From contig BTPP01000002.1 of NCBI GenBank assembly GCA_037102815.1, positions 2,480,001 through 2,544,000 of the forward strand: a stretch of 64,000 nucleotides of DNA, written 5' to 3'. This DNA is from Neurospora intermedia (taxonomy: Eukaryota > Ascomycota > Sordariomycetes > Sordariales > Sordariaceae). The translations under genes were made by a program, and so were the position numbers. The notes under the pieces are model-generated. The model ran no database searches, had not been told where the DNA came from, and worked only from the letters and a program-made list of their open reading frames with translations. Below, in pieces: positions 24,201 to 36,764 of the stretch. The number at the start of each line of letters is the position of its first letter. Within the stretch, counting starts at the first letter, position 1.

Positions 24201-24705
24201 GTTCCAGTTGCTCTACTCGTTTCTCGAGGTAAAAGATATAACTGGGACAGCACGGCGTCAGTACTTTTGCTATTCACAGACAGGGAGCGAGGCGTTGGTG
24301 AAGATGGGCTATGGCGGGAACCTTAATGATTGGGTCCCGGCCGGGTGGGGGGTCTGACCTCCTTGGGATCTCTCTCTTGGTGATGGGATCATAGCCAACG
24401 CAGGCAACATTGGCCTTTTCGCAACTGGCACAACTCGGTAGCTTCTGGTCACAGCGATTTTTGCGAAGCCTACATCGGTTACAAGCGCTCACGTTGCGGA
24501 AGCTGCTGCTTTGTCCGGCCTTGCCCCCCGTCGACCCGCCTCCCTGGCCTCCATGAGCGGCGCCAGACCCGTCAAGTAGAAGCTCGTTAGCGGGAGACGG
24601 GGCTTCCCCAGACGGAACCGAAGCCGGAGAGTCTCGTTCCGGGGACGATTGGCGCGGTCGCTTGTTTGGGTGGTGGTTCGGGGACGGAGGAGTGTGCGCC
24701 GGCAT
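21237..24705 (-). CDS. PPR1-like Zn2Cys6 transcription factor with poly-Gln tail
   Basis: Predicted nuclear regulator of 1093 residues. Three exons: 24705-24359, 24241-22435 and 22364-21237. The frame is open upstream to 24813, but 24705 is the first ATG and has A at -3. The zinc cluster uses Cys 75, 78, 85, 92, 95 and 102 (CX2CX6CX6CX2CX6C). Splicing restores EIPRSYIFYLEKRVEQLE, a linker and coiled-coil dimerisation helix very like that of yeast Ppr1. The middle homology region (Fungal_trans, about 285-560) contains LYFEHANPQMPVLHKGEF and RRRLWWCTYSLDRLVSVCVGRPFGI. The last 370 residues are Gln/Pro/Gly-rich with several Gln runs and end in a Gly run, a likely activation region. PPR1 in yeast controls pyrimidine synthesis, but shared architecture does not prove shared targets. 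Confidence 0.9.
21544..22081 (-). repeat. CAG/CAA repeat tracts coding poly-Gln
   Basis: Within the last exon of the PPR1-like gene, trinucleotide CAA/CAG repeats (TTG/CTG on the plus strand) occur at about 21544-21574, 21600-21615 and 22030-22081. They code Gln runs of roughly five to nine residues, some broken by His and Arg. Such tracts are often length-polymorphic. Confidence 0.8.
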
Positions 24706-26685
24706 TATGCCAGGCTGCTCAGTAGAGCACCTCCAATCAGTCCCGCTGTCCCTGTGTGACCGGCCTCGCAGTGCGGTCCGGTTTGGCGTGCGAGGCGTGG
24801 GCGCGTGGATCAAGTGCGCGTCTGCTACGTCTCCGGCTGCTGGGCCGTTGCGTTGGTTGGTTTTTTTGTTGGGGAATGCGAATCCGGATCCGAGGCTTGA
24901 CCGACAATGACTGGCCTGAATGAGCGGTAGTGTAGTGTAGTGTAGTGTAGTGAGTGGTAACCGAGACGGAGGAGGACCCTAGAAGCGACCCTCGTGATGG
25001 TCGGCCGTCAGGGCCGTTGTTGGTTTGCGCGGTCGAGCCGTGAAAAAAATAGCTACAATCCTTGTTGGCGCGGGCAGGGTCGAATACGTCCGGGTTTCGT
25101 CGCGGGTCACACTAGACTGACGGACGGTAGCATCATTATTGGAACTCGGCTGACTTTTATCTATGATGCGATGCAAGAGGAACGAACCAAAGGCGGGCGG
25201 CACGCGGAGAGCGGCAACGGCGCAGGTGTAGTGTAGATAATGGGCCTAGTATTGAGGGCAGGTGGATAGCGGACGTCGATAGCAACCTGGAAGTGGAGAG
25301 GTTCGTTGATAGGCATGGTAGGTCCCCTCGGTCCCTCTCCGGTGCGCGTCGTACTCTAGGCTCTGCAACCCCAGCCAACCTAAGTAGGTGGAAATCGCGG
25401 GGCGGCACTACACTAGAGGTGGTCCCTTGCACTTGCTCTTATGCGTCTAAAGCAAGACATCAATCACAACCGAATGGATGAACCACCCACTGCAATTTGA
25501 TGAACTACTGACACCAGCTGTGCTTCGAACCCCGCAAACTTTCAAGCTTAGAGGTACATACCACGTACCCATTACCGGTCCATTGGAGCAGTCAAGACGT
25601 TCCAAGAAGCACAGAATATCGGACAGCAGACCACGAACGCTCCCCCTTCTTCCCAGTGGGTTATAAAACCCGTGGTGACCCCATCCTTATAATAAATACA
25701 CTGCCGTGGACACTCCGTCCTTGCGCAACAGAGTCTAACCGCGCAGAGGGCTCCAAGCTCCGGGCCATGATCGGACTCCCTCGGAACATTAAGATTTGAC
25801 CTTGAACCATTCGTGCTAAAGTGGTGCGGTGTGAGATAAAATCTATGAACTTGGATGCTTGCCCATCCACCCCCAGCACGTCACTATGTACGCTAGCTTC
25901 ATTTACAATCACAACCTTCTGATAAGGGACCCGACCTAGCGTCTAGCGAATCACGAACCACAAACCCCCACTCCTTTTCTGTCTCATCAATAGATGCCCT
26001 ACTACACTTACTACGTACATCATAGATGCATGCGAGCTTGACGTTGGGATCCAATCAGAAACCCGTTTTGGTATGTTCCTGTTAGACTTGCCACACTCAT
26101 GGTATATCCTATTATCATAAGGAGAATATTCTAATGTGCATATGAGCATTTTTCAAGTAGGAAACACGTTGGCAATTATTTACACATCAAAAGAACCGGT
26201 TCGATAAGCCCATCCAGCAAGCACCCTTTCGAGACTACGAGCGAGGCTTGTGTACAGTATAGAGGTAGTGTACAATCGCATTGAAAGCCGAAAAAAATAC
26301 AAAAAGAGGTATCATCCGTATGCCGTACATCCTTAGAAAAAGCGACCGACTCCAAGTTCCTTTCTTTGCCAAGCTCTCCAAATCCCTTACAAAAACACCA
26401 GATATACGGGGTATACGAAGATAAGCGAACGACCGTTGTTTGTACAATGCCCAACACCCAGACCCCAGACCACATGCGAAAACCACGAAAGAACCGGCAC
26501 GCTCCAAGCTCTCTCAATACGAGATATCATGCGTGTCCAGAAAAGCAAAACCTGAAAGAGTCACTGTCCAGCTATATTCCCAACCAAGCGCCGACCCAAA
26601 CACACACACACAAAAAGAAAGAAAAAGAGAAAAAAGAAAAGAAAAAAAAAAAAGTCGTATACGCCAGTCTTGCCGCGTGCGGATA
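24706..26685. other. Intergenic region: promoter of the PPR1-like gene and 3' flank of the MFS gene
   Basis: Both flanking genes are on the minus strand. The interval contains a five-copy TAGTG tandem repeat at 24928-24952 and an A-rich/CA-rich tract at about 26598-26652 just past the MFS stop. The many short open frames carry no recognisable domain. Confidence 0.55.
24928..24952 (+). repeat. (TAGTG)5 pentanucleotide tandem repeat
   Basis: Five exact consecutive copies of TAGTG, 223 bp upstream of the start codon of the PPR1-like gene, so inside its promoter or leader. Confidence 0.9.
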
Positions 26686-28753
26686 TCAGTCTCTTTGGGT
26701 TGTTCTTGTGGCCAAGCTGATGGCTATGGTGGGCTCAGCCGCCACCGGTTCGACTGCATCTCTCGTTGTTGCCGAATGTCCAGCAGCAGGCACAGGCTCT
26801 TCGATCTCCTCTTTCCCATCAAACCTCCCCCTGGGCTCGGTAATGCCGAAGCTGAGAAACGAGGCCCCGATCGTCACAAAGGCTGTGAACCACCAAACCA
26901 TGCCGCAGTATCCCGCCCTTAGTCCGATTGTGTAAAGGTATCCCGACACAATCGGTCCCATGGCGCGGCACAGACTGGCTATCGAGGCCGCTACGCCGTT
27001 GATCGTTCCGAGCATCAAGGTCGAGGGTGCCGAGTTGGTCAGGAGGATCGCGTTGCTGGGGTAGGCCATGGTGGCGAGTGTGCACTTCCAAATGATCAGG
27101 ATGTAGACGCCGGCCATGCGGAGGCTGGAGGGTAGCAGAACGAAGTAGGGCGTAGCGAAGTAAAGCAACGGATACGACATTGAGATGATCTGGAACAGAC
27201 GAAGCGCGCCGAGACGACCGGTGATTCTGGGGAAGAAGAACGAGGTGGAGATCATCGAGTAGAGACCCTGGATGGACAAGATAATGCCGACAGTTCGGGT
27301 GTCATATCCAAAGCCGTCTGCGAACTTGAATGGTAGCGACCAGCTATCGTGGGTGCCAGTGGGCTCGGTGCTGAGGAAGACCGGGAGAAGAGAATCCAGA
27401 GTCATGGTGTGGCTATAGAGTACAATGATGTCAGTACCGTTCAACATGTCGGTTGCAGTAGAACGTGGACCTACAAAGCAAGAAGGCCGTAGTTGATGAT
27501 AATGAAGATGATCGGTTTGGTAAAAGTCCTTTCGGGCTTTTCGGACTGGGCCTCCACCATCTCCCCCGTCGACTCAAGATCGAGCGGCTCCTGCATAATC
27601 GGGCCCTCGACCGAAGTAAGCTCTGGCGATCCATCTGCAGTCCGGTATCCGGGCAGCGACTCGTCCGTTTCGCCAAGCAAAGGCTGATCCTCCCCGTTCT
27701 TTCCCCTTCGGAGTCGTCGCCGGAAACAACTGTTCTTTCCGAAAAGCCGAGAGGTCAAATATCTGCCGAGCTCAACACCGCGGTCTCGTCGATACTTCTT
27801 TTCGGCGTGGGTCTCCTCGAGGAATAGAAAGCCGACGGCAAGCCCGAAAAACACACACATGGCGCTGAAGAGGTTAGGCAGCAAATATGGGAAGCGGTCC
27901 CAGATGCTTCCGGGCTGGAAGACGGTTGGGATCCAATCCACTGGCTTCGCAAGCGTACCACCAATCATAGGGCCAACAATCGATCTGTAAAAGAGTCAGC
28001 ATGCTTTGCAAACTTTGACGTGGGCTTCTTCTGAATGTGGTGAACCGTACCCTATGCACCACACAATAGGCATAACCGTGTATGCCCGTGGCTGATGTTC
28101 CTTCACAGTAACCAACTCTCCAACAGTGGTTTGCAAGACACCCATGTTACTACTCCCCCCATCCAATGTGTCAGCTCAGTTAAACCCAATTTCAATCTTT
28201 GCCCAAGCAATACCGAGTGCCTCCCATGATTGATAACTTACCCGTTCAGGATTCCACCCAAAGCACGGGCAAGCAAGGCGACTGGAAGGCTCGGCGCAAA
28301 ACCGAACAGGATGACGCTGAGACCCGTGCCGCCCATTCCCGTCAGGAGAACCGGCTTCCGGCCGATTTTGTCGCTTAGTCGTCCCCACAAGAAGCCCGCC
28401 AGAAACTCGGCCAAGGTGAAAGAGGATGTCACCCAACCGGCGTACATGGAGATTTTGCTTTCGTCATTGGTGATGTTGAAGTCCTTGACCATGTGGTAGA
28501 CGTAGGGGAAGATCGACATGAAGGCGATGGGTTCGCATATCCGGCACAAGGCTGTTATTGCCATCTTAGTTTCTGTTGTCCCATGCTTTCATGTTCTTCC
28601 TTTCTGGTGGTCACACAAGCATCAAAAGATGAATAAAGACATACCGAGAATGAGCAACTGCCGCTTCGGGTACGGCGGTGGTGACCGCTTTTCTGAAACC
28701 TTTTTCACTCCATGCCTGACAGCGGCCACTGTACGAGCAGGTCCAACTGCCAT
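26686..28753 (-). CDS. Major facilitator superfamily transporter (ZIF1/tetracycline-resistance-like)
   Basis: Predicted 584-residue secondary transporter with about 12 membrane spans in two halves. Five exons: 28753-28645, 28551-28242, 28149-28051, 27984-27475 and 27412-26686. The second exon was placed so that the protein reads LLILALCRICEPIAFMSIFPYV, the usual first span of this fungal subfamily; an acceptor 20 bp upstream would keep the frame and add seven residues. The MFS signature GRLSDKIGRKP lies between spans 2 and 3. Spans 4-5 contain LNGNMGVLQTTVGELV and WCIGSIVGPMIGG. A hydrophilic central loop of about 115 residues separates the halves, and the C-terminal tail is Glu/Ala-rich. The substrate cannot be deduced; related plant and fungal proteins include zinc-induced facilitators and drug efflux pumps. 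Confidence 0.9.
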
Positions 28754-31700
28754 GTTGCCTGAGTTGTGCCTGGGACCAGAGATGTTGCCGAAAAGAGAAT
28801 CTGCCTACGGATCTGTTGGAGGAGACTCCAAAGCGGCCGGCCAGTGCCGGCAGTAACCGACAATCGTCAAGACGTGTTGAGATACCAGTCCAGCAAGGAC
28901 CAAGGCTGACGGATGACTTGCCGAAGCAGGGTGGGAGAGGACGTATATATATCAGACAGAATCGTTATACCGAAGTGACCGGAGACAGGGGACGTGAGGG
29001 ACAGAGAGATGAAGTGAGTAAGCTGGGAGGGGGAGTGAGACGGATATACATTTGAAAAAGTGTGAAGAGGACTGATCAAGGGACTACGTGCTATATACGT
29101 AAGTAGGTAGTCATGGACGATTACATGACAGGCAGGGGACCCGACCGAGTCAGCCAGCATCTCCAGCGGCTATCGCCAAAAAGAAGGCGGCCAAGGCGCC
29201 GGACGGGCTGAGAAGAACAACATGGTCACCAGATCATCCGTTGAGGACGAGGTTGTGTGGACCCCTTGAGGGAACCGCCGCTGGCAAGCATATTGCGTAC
29301 ATGAATGATGGCTGTTGGGATTGGGAACAGGGCCCCAGGACTGGAGGAGAAGCGAGCGAGGAGGACGTATCCGTAACCAGGCGTAGGGAACGTTGAAACA
29401 GCGGTGACAAGCAAGAAACTTTGGTGCTGTACATGGCGAGGAGTAAAAGCCCAAGATGATCCTACTTTTTCTTGAAAGGAAAAAAAAAAACCAAACCCCG
29501 GACTGCCGTAGCTGGAGCAGGTCAGGTACCAACAAGGCAAGGAACAGGGCCTCAGCGTGCGAGCTGTGATGATGCAGGGCTATCCATGGTCGGTGCTGAG
29601 CCCGCGCACAGTGTTTGCTGGCGTGCCATTGATGGACCAGTAGTGCACATCAGCGCCGTACAGCTACAGCAAGTGGAACTGCCCGTAAGATTCTGTCTTA
29701 CCTGCGCTGGTACATCCGCCCATGGCAGTGGGTGATCTGGGGCGGTACCCTCGAGGTAGCGCTACCCTGAAGGGTGACGATGGAGGCGTATGTACCGGGC
29801 TACAGCTTTGGTACACTACCTACCTAAGGACTGGTAGACGCTAGCTGTTCGGTTTTTTTTTGTGTTTCAACCACTTAGGTTCCCTCTTCTTGGCTGCTCT
29901 CTTTTTCTTTTCTTTTTTTGTTTTCTTCTTTTCTTCTTTCGCCACCCTCAGATCGCTTTACCCTTTTCCACCCTCAGCTGCGGATTTGATGGATGGAACC
30001 CGCCATAAAGGTAAAGTGGCCGCTTCCCGAGTGTGATCCATGTCTGGGTCTACCATTGCTTTTTGTAACACTACGTTGGTAAATGTTGAGCTCCTGACTC
30101 CTGAGGCTGCTGTTATGGTCGGTCGTGGCCATCCTTGGGCTTGGCTTAATCTCAGTACCCACGTATCGCATATCGCGGTCCCGTACAAAACAAGACAAAA
30201 CAGAAGTGGAAATCGCGTCGAGTGAGTTGTAGGGCCTATGCCTGCAAGACCCCGACCACGGACTTCCCTTGAATACCTACCTACCTAACCGGCCTGCCCT
30301 TATGGTCCAAAGCCGTCTAATTGTCCCTTTTGTCTCTTTTCGGATCGAGGACCGGTTACCTGCGTCCGCAAGTCGTGACCCATCCAGCTTTCCCGGTTTC
30401 AACTCATGTCCAGAAGACTCAGGGCGGTATGATAGCCAGACCGGCTGGGCCCTTTTGTCGCTCCTCCAGCAACCTATTCACCTCCAACGCGCGGGCTGGG
30501 CTGCGTGTGATGGACACGCTTTATTGCTTGCTGACAGGAGAGTACGGTTGGGTTGGAAAACACCTTGCACGACAGCGGGCCGGTAGACCGCCTTATCCCA
30601 CGAACCTCTTACGTCGACTGACTACCACCACCACCTGCTGCTGAGCTGTGGCTGCATCACCTTCGGACAATGGGTTGAACAGGTAAGCCGATCAGGTCAA
30701 ACGGGTTTGAACCGGTCGGGATACACATATAGGCATGCCCGCAAGAGCTGCCTTGTCCGGAACAGAGTAGACAAGCAGCGATGATAGAAAGTCCGGGCGA
30801 GGTGAGATGCATCTTTTTATTTGTTGTCAAAATGGCACCAAGGGTATATGTACCTACAGTAGTATTTCTACGCATAAGCGCGTTGTGCCCATACACGCAC
30901 GTACAGCGTTCGTCTCAATGGGAGAAACACTGTTCCGTGCTTGCAGTCGAACCACAGCTTCGGGACCATCAGGATGAAGACCTGCGCTCACAATTTGGAG
31001 CAATGTGAAAGATGACCCAGCTACGTTGATGAAGAACCTCCAGGCAATTGAGACACAAGGCAATTGATGCGTGCCCTCGCGCCTCAGTACTGTCTGTGTT
31101 TGGTCAGGATGAGTATGGAAGCTGTAGCTGTCGTACTGACTACACTACATGACACAGATCCGGTATTTGAGTGCATGGCTTTTGTGGGTTATGTATAGTT
31201 GACCGGGGACCGGTAACGGGCAGGGAGATGATGACAGGCAATCACTGGGAACGAGGGGGATGTCACGAATGAAAAGTGAGGCGCCAATTGACCATTCCCA
31301 TCGAGGCATGGTACGACCGATCACAGCAACATTTTAGCACCACGCTTCCCGCAAAATCTCGTCAAAGCAGCGAAAATCTTCCTAACTGCATGACGATTGA
31401 ATGACAGGCTGTGAGATTGGCGTGGCGGTTCTTGTGTGGAGGAAGCAAGACTTTGCTCTCCTGGATCCCCAGCAGCAGTCCAGGTACTTGTAGCGTGTTG
31501 GTAGCTCAATGGTGGACCACAGTCCGCGGCTCGCGTGGGTAATTGCTGAAGTGACGAAGTGGACAAGCTTGCGCCGAGCCCGACCCTAGACATGCGTCGG
31601 AATGTTGTTGCGAACTAAGAAGAGGCTCGCGACGGTGATCTGGTGGGAGGCGGTGAATGGAGAGAGAAAGAGAGAGAAAAAAAAAATTGAATCAAAATTC

Positions 31701-34700
31701 GGAAAGAAAAGACGCCCCGGACATGGAAGTCGGGAGAAGGAAGGGTTCACGTCGGTGGGACTGCATCCGGCATAGCGGACCAGGAGGAACAGGCTGGATA
31801 TCAGCTATCAGGGAGCCTCATCAGCGACACGCGAGAAGGTACCATGTTAAAGGGAATACATCATAATGAAATAGTATACAGTAGCTGGTACCTCAAAGCT
31901 CCTTCCACACTGTGTCGTCGATAATGTGAGATGCTCTGGATTTATCACGCCGGCCTCCAAGCCGAAGGACTGCGATGCAGGCCCTGTTAAGAAGCATGAG
32001 TATAGGACAAGGCTATGTACGCAGTAATGAAAAAGACGTGACTGGTGTGCAATGCAGACAGGTAGAGTTAAGGGCACAAGGAAGATGATGAATTGACTCG
32101 CTTCTCCACAAAGTCTAGGTCGAGGGAAGGTCGAAGTGTGACAATCGGCTCGCACATCCAAGTCCATGGAGGAAAACGGGGAGAAGAGGAGAGCGGATGC
32201 AGCATGTCATCATGAATACCAATGAGCGGAAGCTTGTTGTTATCCACTGTTCCAGCGCTTGCCAGGTACTGAAACAGAAAAACCAAGGTGCGCTTGGTTT
32301 ACAGCTCGAACTTTGCAGGAGATTGGCGTCTTGTATCAATTGGACTCAACACTTCATTGGAGCAATGACACAAAGCAAGACCCTGGAAAACCATGACTTA
32401 CATACTTACATACCTAGGGACCTGCCAGCAAGGGCCCGATCGAGTTCTGCCCTGGCTATGCCCTTTTCATTACGGATTAAGGAGCTTTTCCAAGATGGTC
32501 CCAGACGGCTAGAGCCATGATCCAGCCAAGATGTGATATGGATTGGATCGTTGTCGATATTTCTCTCCCTCCAACTTGCCTGTTCCGTCCTTTGCGCGAA
32601 GCAGCCACGCAAACATCAGCCACTAGACTAGAAAGGTGGAAATTTAAGTTCGGACTCAAAACCGTTGGCAAAGTTGGGTACTCCCGCCGTGCAGTAGTTC
32701 AAGCAGGTGTATGGTCGCGCTGTGAATTGGATCGCCTGCTGCCCTATTGATCTTAACCGAGATCTACCTAAGTGGATGGTGATATTCCCTGCGCACTGGG
32801 TAGGTGACAACAATGCAGGTTTCGCTAACGGCTACCTTGCCCAGCAAGCGCCGATAGTCTCGGAGCCAGATCATCTTGCCTTTGCGCGAGAGCTACTAAC
32901 CGTATCTCCATTCTGCGCCATGTGACGTCGGAGGGGGTTCCGTCTACCGCTTCTACTCATCCAACAAATGTCCTCTTTGGGGGAAATTGACAGCTTATGC
33001 GGGCGATTTTAGCCCGCTCTTAGCTACATATGCAGCATCTTCCCAACGGGATTCGTTTATAATCCTGGCACAGGTAGTCCACAGAGCATATCCATTACGA
33101 CGGGAATGCGTACTTGCGGTATGCTTCTTACAAAATCGTACGCTGCGTCAATGCCTGACGAGAAAGAGGGTCTAATGGCTGGGTTAGCGCTATTCTACCC
33201 CATAGCGTGTGCGTCCAAACGCATATCTGCTATACAGTACCGCCCCCTGATTTTGTATATAATACTGCCACAAAAATGGTACCTCTATGCACTAAAGAGC
33301 AGATCTACGCAGTATACTACACCAGACCGAAGCTACCCCAGAATAGGAGGCAAAACAGAGGGCCACAACACCAAAAGTTAACGCCCTACTTACTAAGGTC
33401 TTCAGTGCTTAGAACGGGGTCCTGATGGTACATATACACCGAATAATGTCCGGCATCGCATACAGTATGCAATTATACACTTGTGGCTGGAAAACAGTTC
33501 TGACAGGCTGATCCTATGCACTAACCAGCGTATGTACATACAGTCACTGGGGTATGCAGTTGCAGGGGTATCCACCGTAGATCAGATGGGCCGATGCCAC
33601 GAAGCGATAACCCGGTCGTCTCCGCAAAATTGAAATCTGATTGCTGAAGACCAAAGTGGTACTTCTTGTTTGTACAGCACGCTACCGCGGCCTGCGCGGC
33701 ATCCGTCCGGGATGGGATCCCGCCGAACACAGATGCGACCCGTTGCACTGGAACCCAGCATCTTTAGCACGCCGTGGCCGGTGTAGAGTTATACCTGGGC
33801 CGTAAGTTTATACTATGCACTGTGCTGGAAAATATTGCGATGTCTGACCGGGCGATGGTTGAAGATTCGCATAGAGGTTAGGTGGTGAGATGGGCACGTC
33901 AAAAACTCGTGGGTCACGTCGCTGACAATCTGGCACTCGAGTGGCCTTACTTACAGAGTCACGAAGCTTTTACTTGTGCCGGTCGTGCCCGGTACCTGGC
34001 AGGGAGGTAAAACTTTGGCTCGCAACCACAGTATGGTAAGCGCTTGTCGTGTTCATCTCATTGACACTTCGTTTCCGTGCATCACCACACTCGATTTTGT
34101 CGTTGATTTAATTCAGAGCCGAACGTCGTGGAAATATCAGCGACTGAGGGGGTGTATTGACTGTCGTGTATGCCAAATCGTGGGTTGGCAGCACACAAGG
34201 GAGGCTGATCTTTCGGTAATCCGGAACGATTCCTGCGTGTAACGTGGCGATTATGACCAAGCTCCGATGACTTCGTTCTCCTGTCCAGGCTGAGCCAGGC
34301 TCCCATGGTTGTGAAAACCAATCCGGGTGTTCATCAGCCAGGGCATCGCTCCTCTGTTAGATGCCAACATGTGAACAAGGTGGAAGAAGGCGAGGTGACT
34401 ACTCAAAGCGCTCCGTTCACGCCATCTTTGCTTAGTGTATACTGTACACTATATTTTCTCATGTTCTCAACACTGACAATGACAGGCCCACCCAGCAAGG
34501 CATTTCGTGAATGTACCATGGTCAATTAGTGTGATGCATGGGCTGCCAGTGGTGCGTGGCTCTTACCGGTGAGTTGCTGTTCTTTTAGCAGTCCACACCG
34601 GCAAGGCAAGGGAGGCACTTTTTGCTTATTGCAAGCGTGCCATCTCCAGGAAAGGTGCGTTGGGGGGTCTCAGTCTCAGCTTACCGGTCTACCTATACCA

Positions 34701-34760
34701 CAAGGCTGCCACACTCACACCTAGTCCGACCTCACCCTTGAGCACTTTGTCAACCCCCCG

Positions 34761-34779
34761 CCCCCCCCCCCCCCCCCCC
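34761..34779 (+). repeat. C19 homopolymer
   Basis: Nineteen consecutive C residues, preceded by CCCCCCG, in the gene-free block. The complementary G run could form G-quadruplexes. The length may be unreliable in assembly. Confidence 0.85.
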
Positions 34780-36398
34780 TTGACGGTACTCAGCCGTGCC
34801 GGCCAGCCAACAGTAAAGCCGTGTTCTTTTCCGGAGGCTGGGCATGGTAGCAAAGTTTGATCCGCCTGGGCGGGAGCCGACTGTGAAACCAGGTCATAGA
34901 AGTTTGTTGCGCCTTTTGACCTGTAGACGGAACCCGGCTTGCGTCCCCCGGTTACACAAATGACGCACGGCGGCCCAGAGGTGGTGTGCATCGAGCCGGG
35001 CCTTGGGGAGTTCCACCTCAACCCATCATCGCGTGGTGGGCTTCTGGACGACCCGAACTCTTGATGCCAAGCCTCCAGTGATCGTTGACGGAACCCTTCC
35101 GTTACCGACAGAAAGGAGCAGAGTGGGTTTCCATCAGTCGTTTCAAACGTGGCATGAAAAGTTGATCTCTGCCACTCCATTGGTCAGTGCGAGGAGCGAT
35201 GCTCGGAGTAAGGACCGTCCAATCCGATGATCCATTCGCACGATCAAGCCATACTAGTATGTACTGTATTACAGCAGAGCTGTCCTTACGGCAGGAGAAA
35301 GTATCGGTACTCGCGGCAGACAAACCCGAACGTGTATCAAAAGTTCAAAGTCTATTCGAAGTGCCGGATGACTTTTATGTCGTTGTCTGTTCTTCGGGTT
35401 TGCACACGCCCACCTTCGTCACGCACAAAGCTTGGTTGATTCTACAAGCTTCATTATGAGCAAATACATAGGTAGCATGGAATCTCAAGGGCGACTTAAC
35501 TTGCTGGTGTGCTTAAGTACAGTAGCACAGCACAACGACACAGCATAGAAACCTGCTTCTAGAAGAAAAGCACATGTTTGAGAGGCCCGGTAAAACCCGT
35601 CTCCATAGCCTTCTCTCATTATGGGTGTCTACGGCATCCTTACCAATCCATATTCCATCCGCCCTTGCTTCTTGCCGAGAAGAGGGGTGACCGGTGTCTG
35701 GACTCTGGATCGACTTTCAAAACGGGATCCGCCGTTCATGGAGCCAAGGCTACACGACCCAAGAGATTGTACCCAGCTCCAAACTCTGGAGATCAGCAAA
35801 TTTGTATGCATAGTGCCTGAAAAATGGAAGCTGTGATAGAAAGCGTCCCCACTCAATATTGGCTTTTCTACAAGGATGTTGCATGTCAGTAATGTTTCAC
35901 GTATGAAATTGAAAAAGTCTCTCGCTCTGAACGCTATGGATAAGCGCTAAAGGTTGTGCTTGGGGCCGCTATAGCTACCTACCTCTATGTGGATGAGAAA
36001 ACTTTGTATTACCGTACATCCCTAGCCTGCGGCTGCACTCTCTGGACAGTAATGTAACGGTATTGTAAGTTGAACTTTCTTGCGGGAAGCTCCTTGTCAA
36101 GGTAGAGGTACTTTGTGATCGTTGGTACTACTGCATAGTAGGCCGTAAGGATTCGGAAGTCATGATGCTGTATTTTTGGAGGGATAGGTAGAGGTAGGTA
36201 TTAGGGTGCCCTGAAGTTGCTGTTAGAAACCTTTGAAAAGCCGGGCACCTAAGAAATGCTAATATAACTTCAGCTCTGGTCGGGTTTTTCATGTCTAGGA
36301 ATTAAGCTGGGAGAAAGTACTTGCCAGTAGGGGTTTGATATTCCTATAAAAAATACATAGGACTGAGGCAAGATTGTGAGGAGATGAAGATGGTTATG

Positions 36399-36425
36399 GC
36401 CGGGGATCGAAGCCATGTCCCCGGC
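36399..36425. other. GC-rich perfect hairpin
   Basis: GCCGGGGA and TCCCCGGC form a perfect 8-bp stem around an 11-nt loop. A further TGGTT (36391-36395) and AACCA (36438-36442) flank it. The TCGAAGCC part resembles a reversed T-loop of a tRNA, but no matching D or anticodon arm could be built. Confidence 0.5.
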
Positions 36426-36733
36426 ATTGATTTTTTCAACCAGACTTTTTCAGTTAAGCATAAGAACCCATCACATGATGAGGCAAAGAGACAAGCGTCG
36501 CGGGGATTAAATTGAGGGAGAAACGATAGGCTCGACTCAAAACGTACTATCGAAACGGATGGTGATAATGGCTTTAGAAATCACAGTTTCAGGCTATCGG
36601 GTTGTTGAATGTTAAAAGGTCTAGTTGAGGCAAAGCTGAGAGGTTGACAACTGGAGTCCTGTGCGGTGGGCTGCCCGCCCCAGTGGGCACCTGCGCTCTA
36701 CTGTGTATACCCGACCACATTACACTGCACAGT

Positions 36734-36764
36734 AGAGGTAGGTACCTAGGTACACAGTACCTCT
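36734..36764. repeat. Nested palindrome AGAGGTA / GTACCTAGGTAC / TACCTCT
   Basis: A perfect 12-bp palindrome GTACCTAGGTAC at 36742-36753 is enclosed by the inverted pair AGAGGTA (36734-36740) and TACCTCT (36758-36764). The same 12-mer also occurs at 10945-10956. Confidence 0.75.

Noticed and set aside
34689-35180. 163-codon minus-strand open frame in the gene-free block
   Set aside because: Contains the C19 run translated as poly-Gly, has no domain and no plausible splice partners.
36399-36425. Hairpin considered as part of a minus-strand tRNA
   Set aside because: The T-stem positions do not pair in tRNA geometry and there is no D or anticodon arm.
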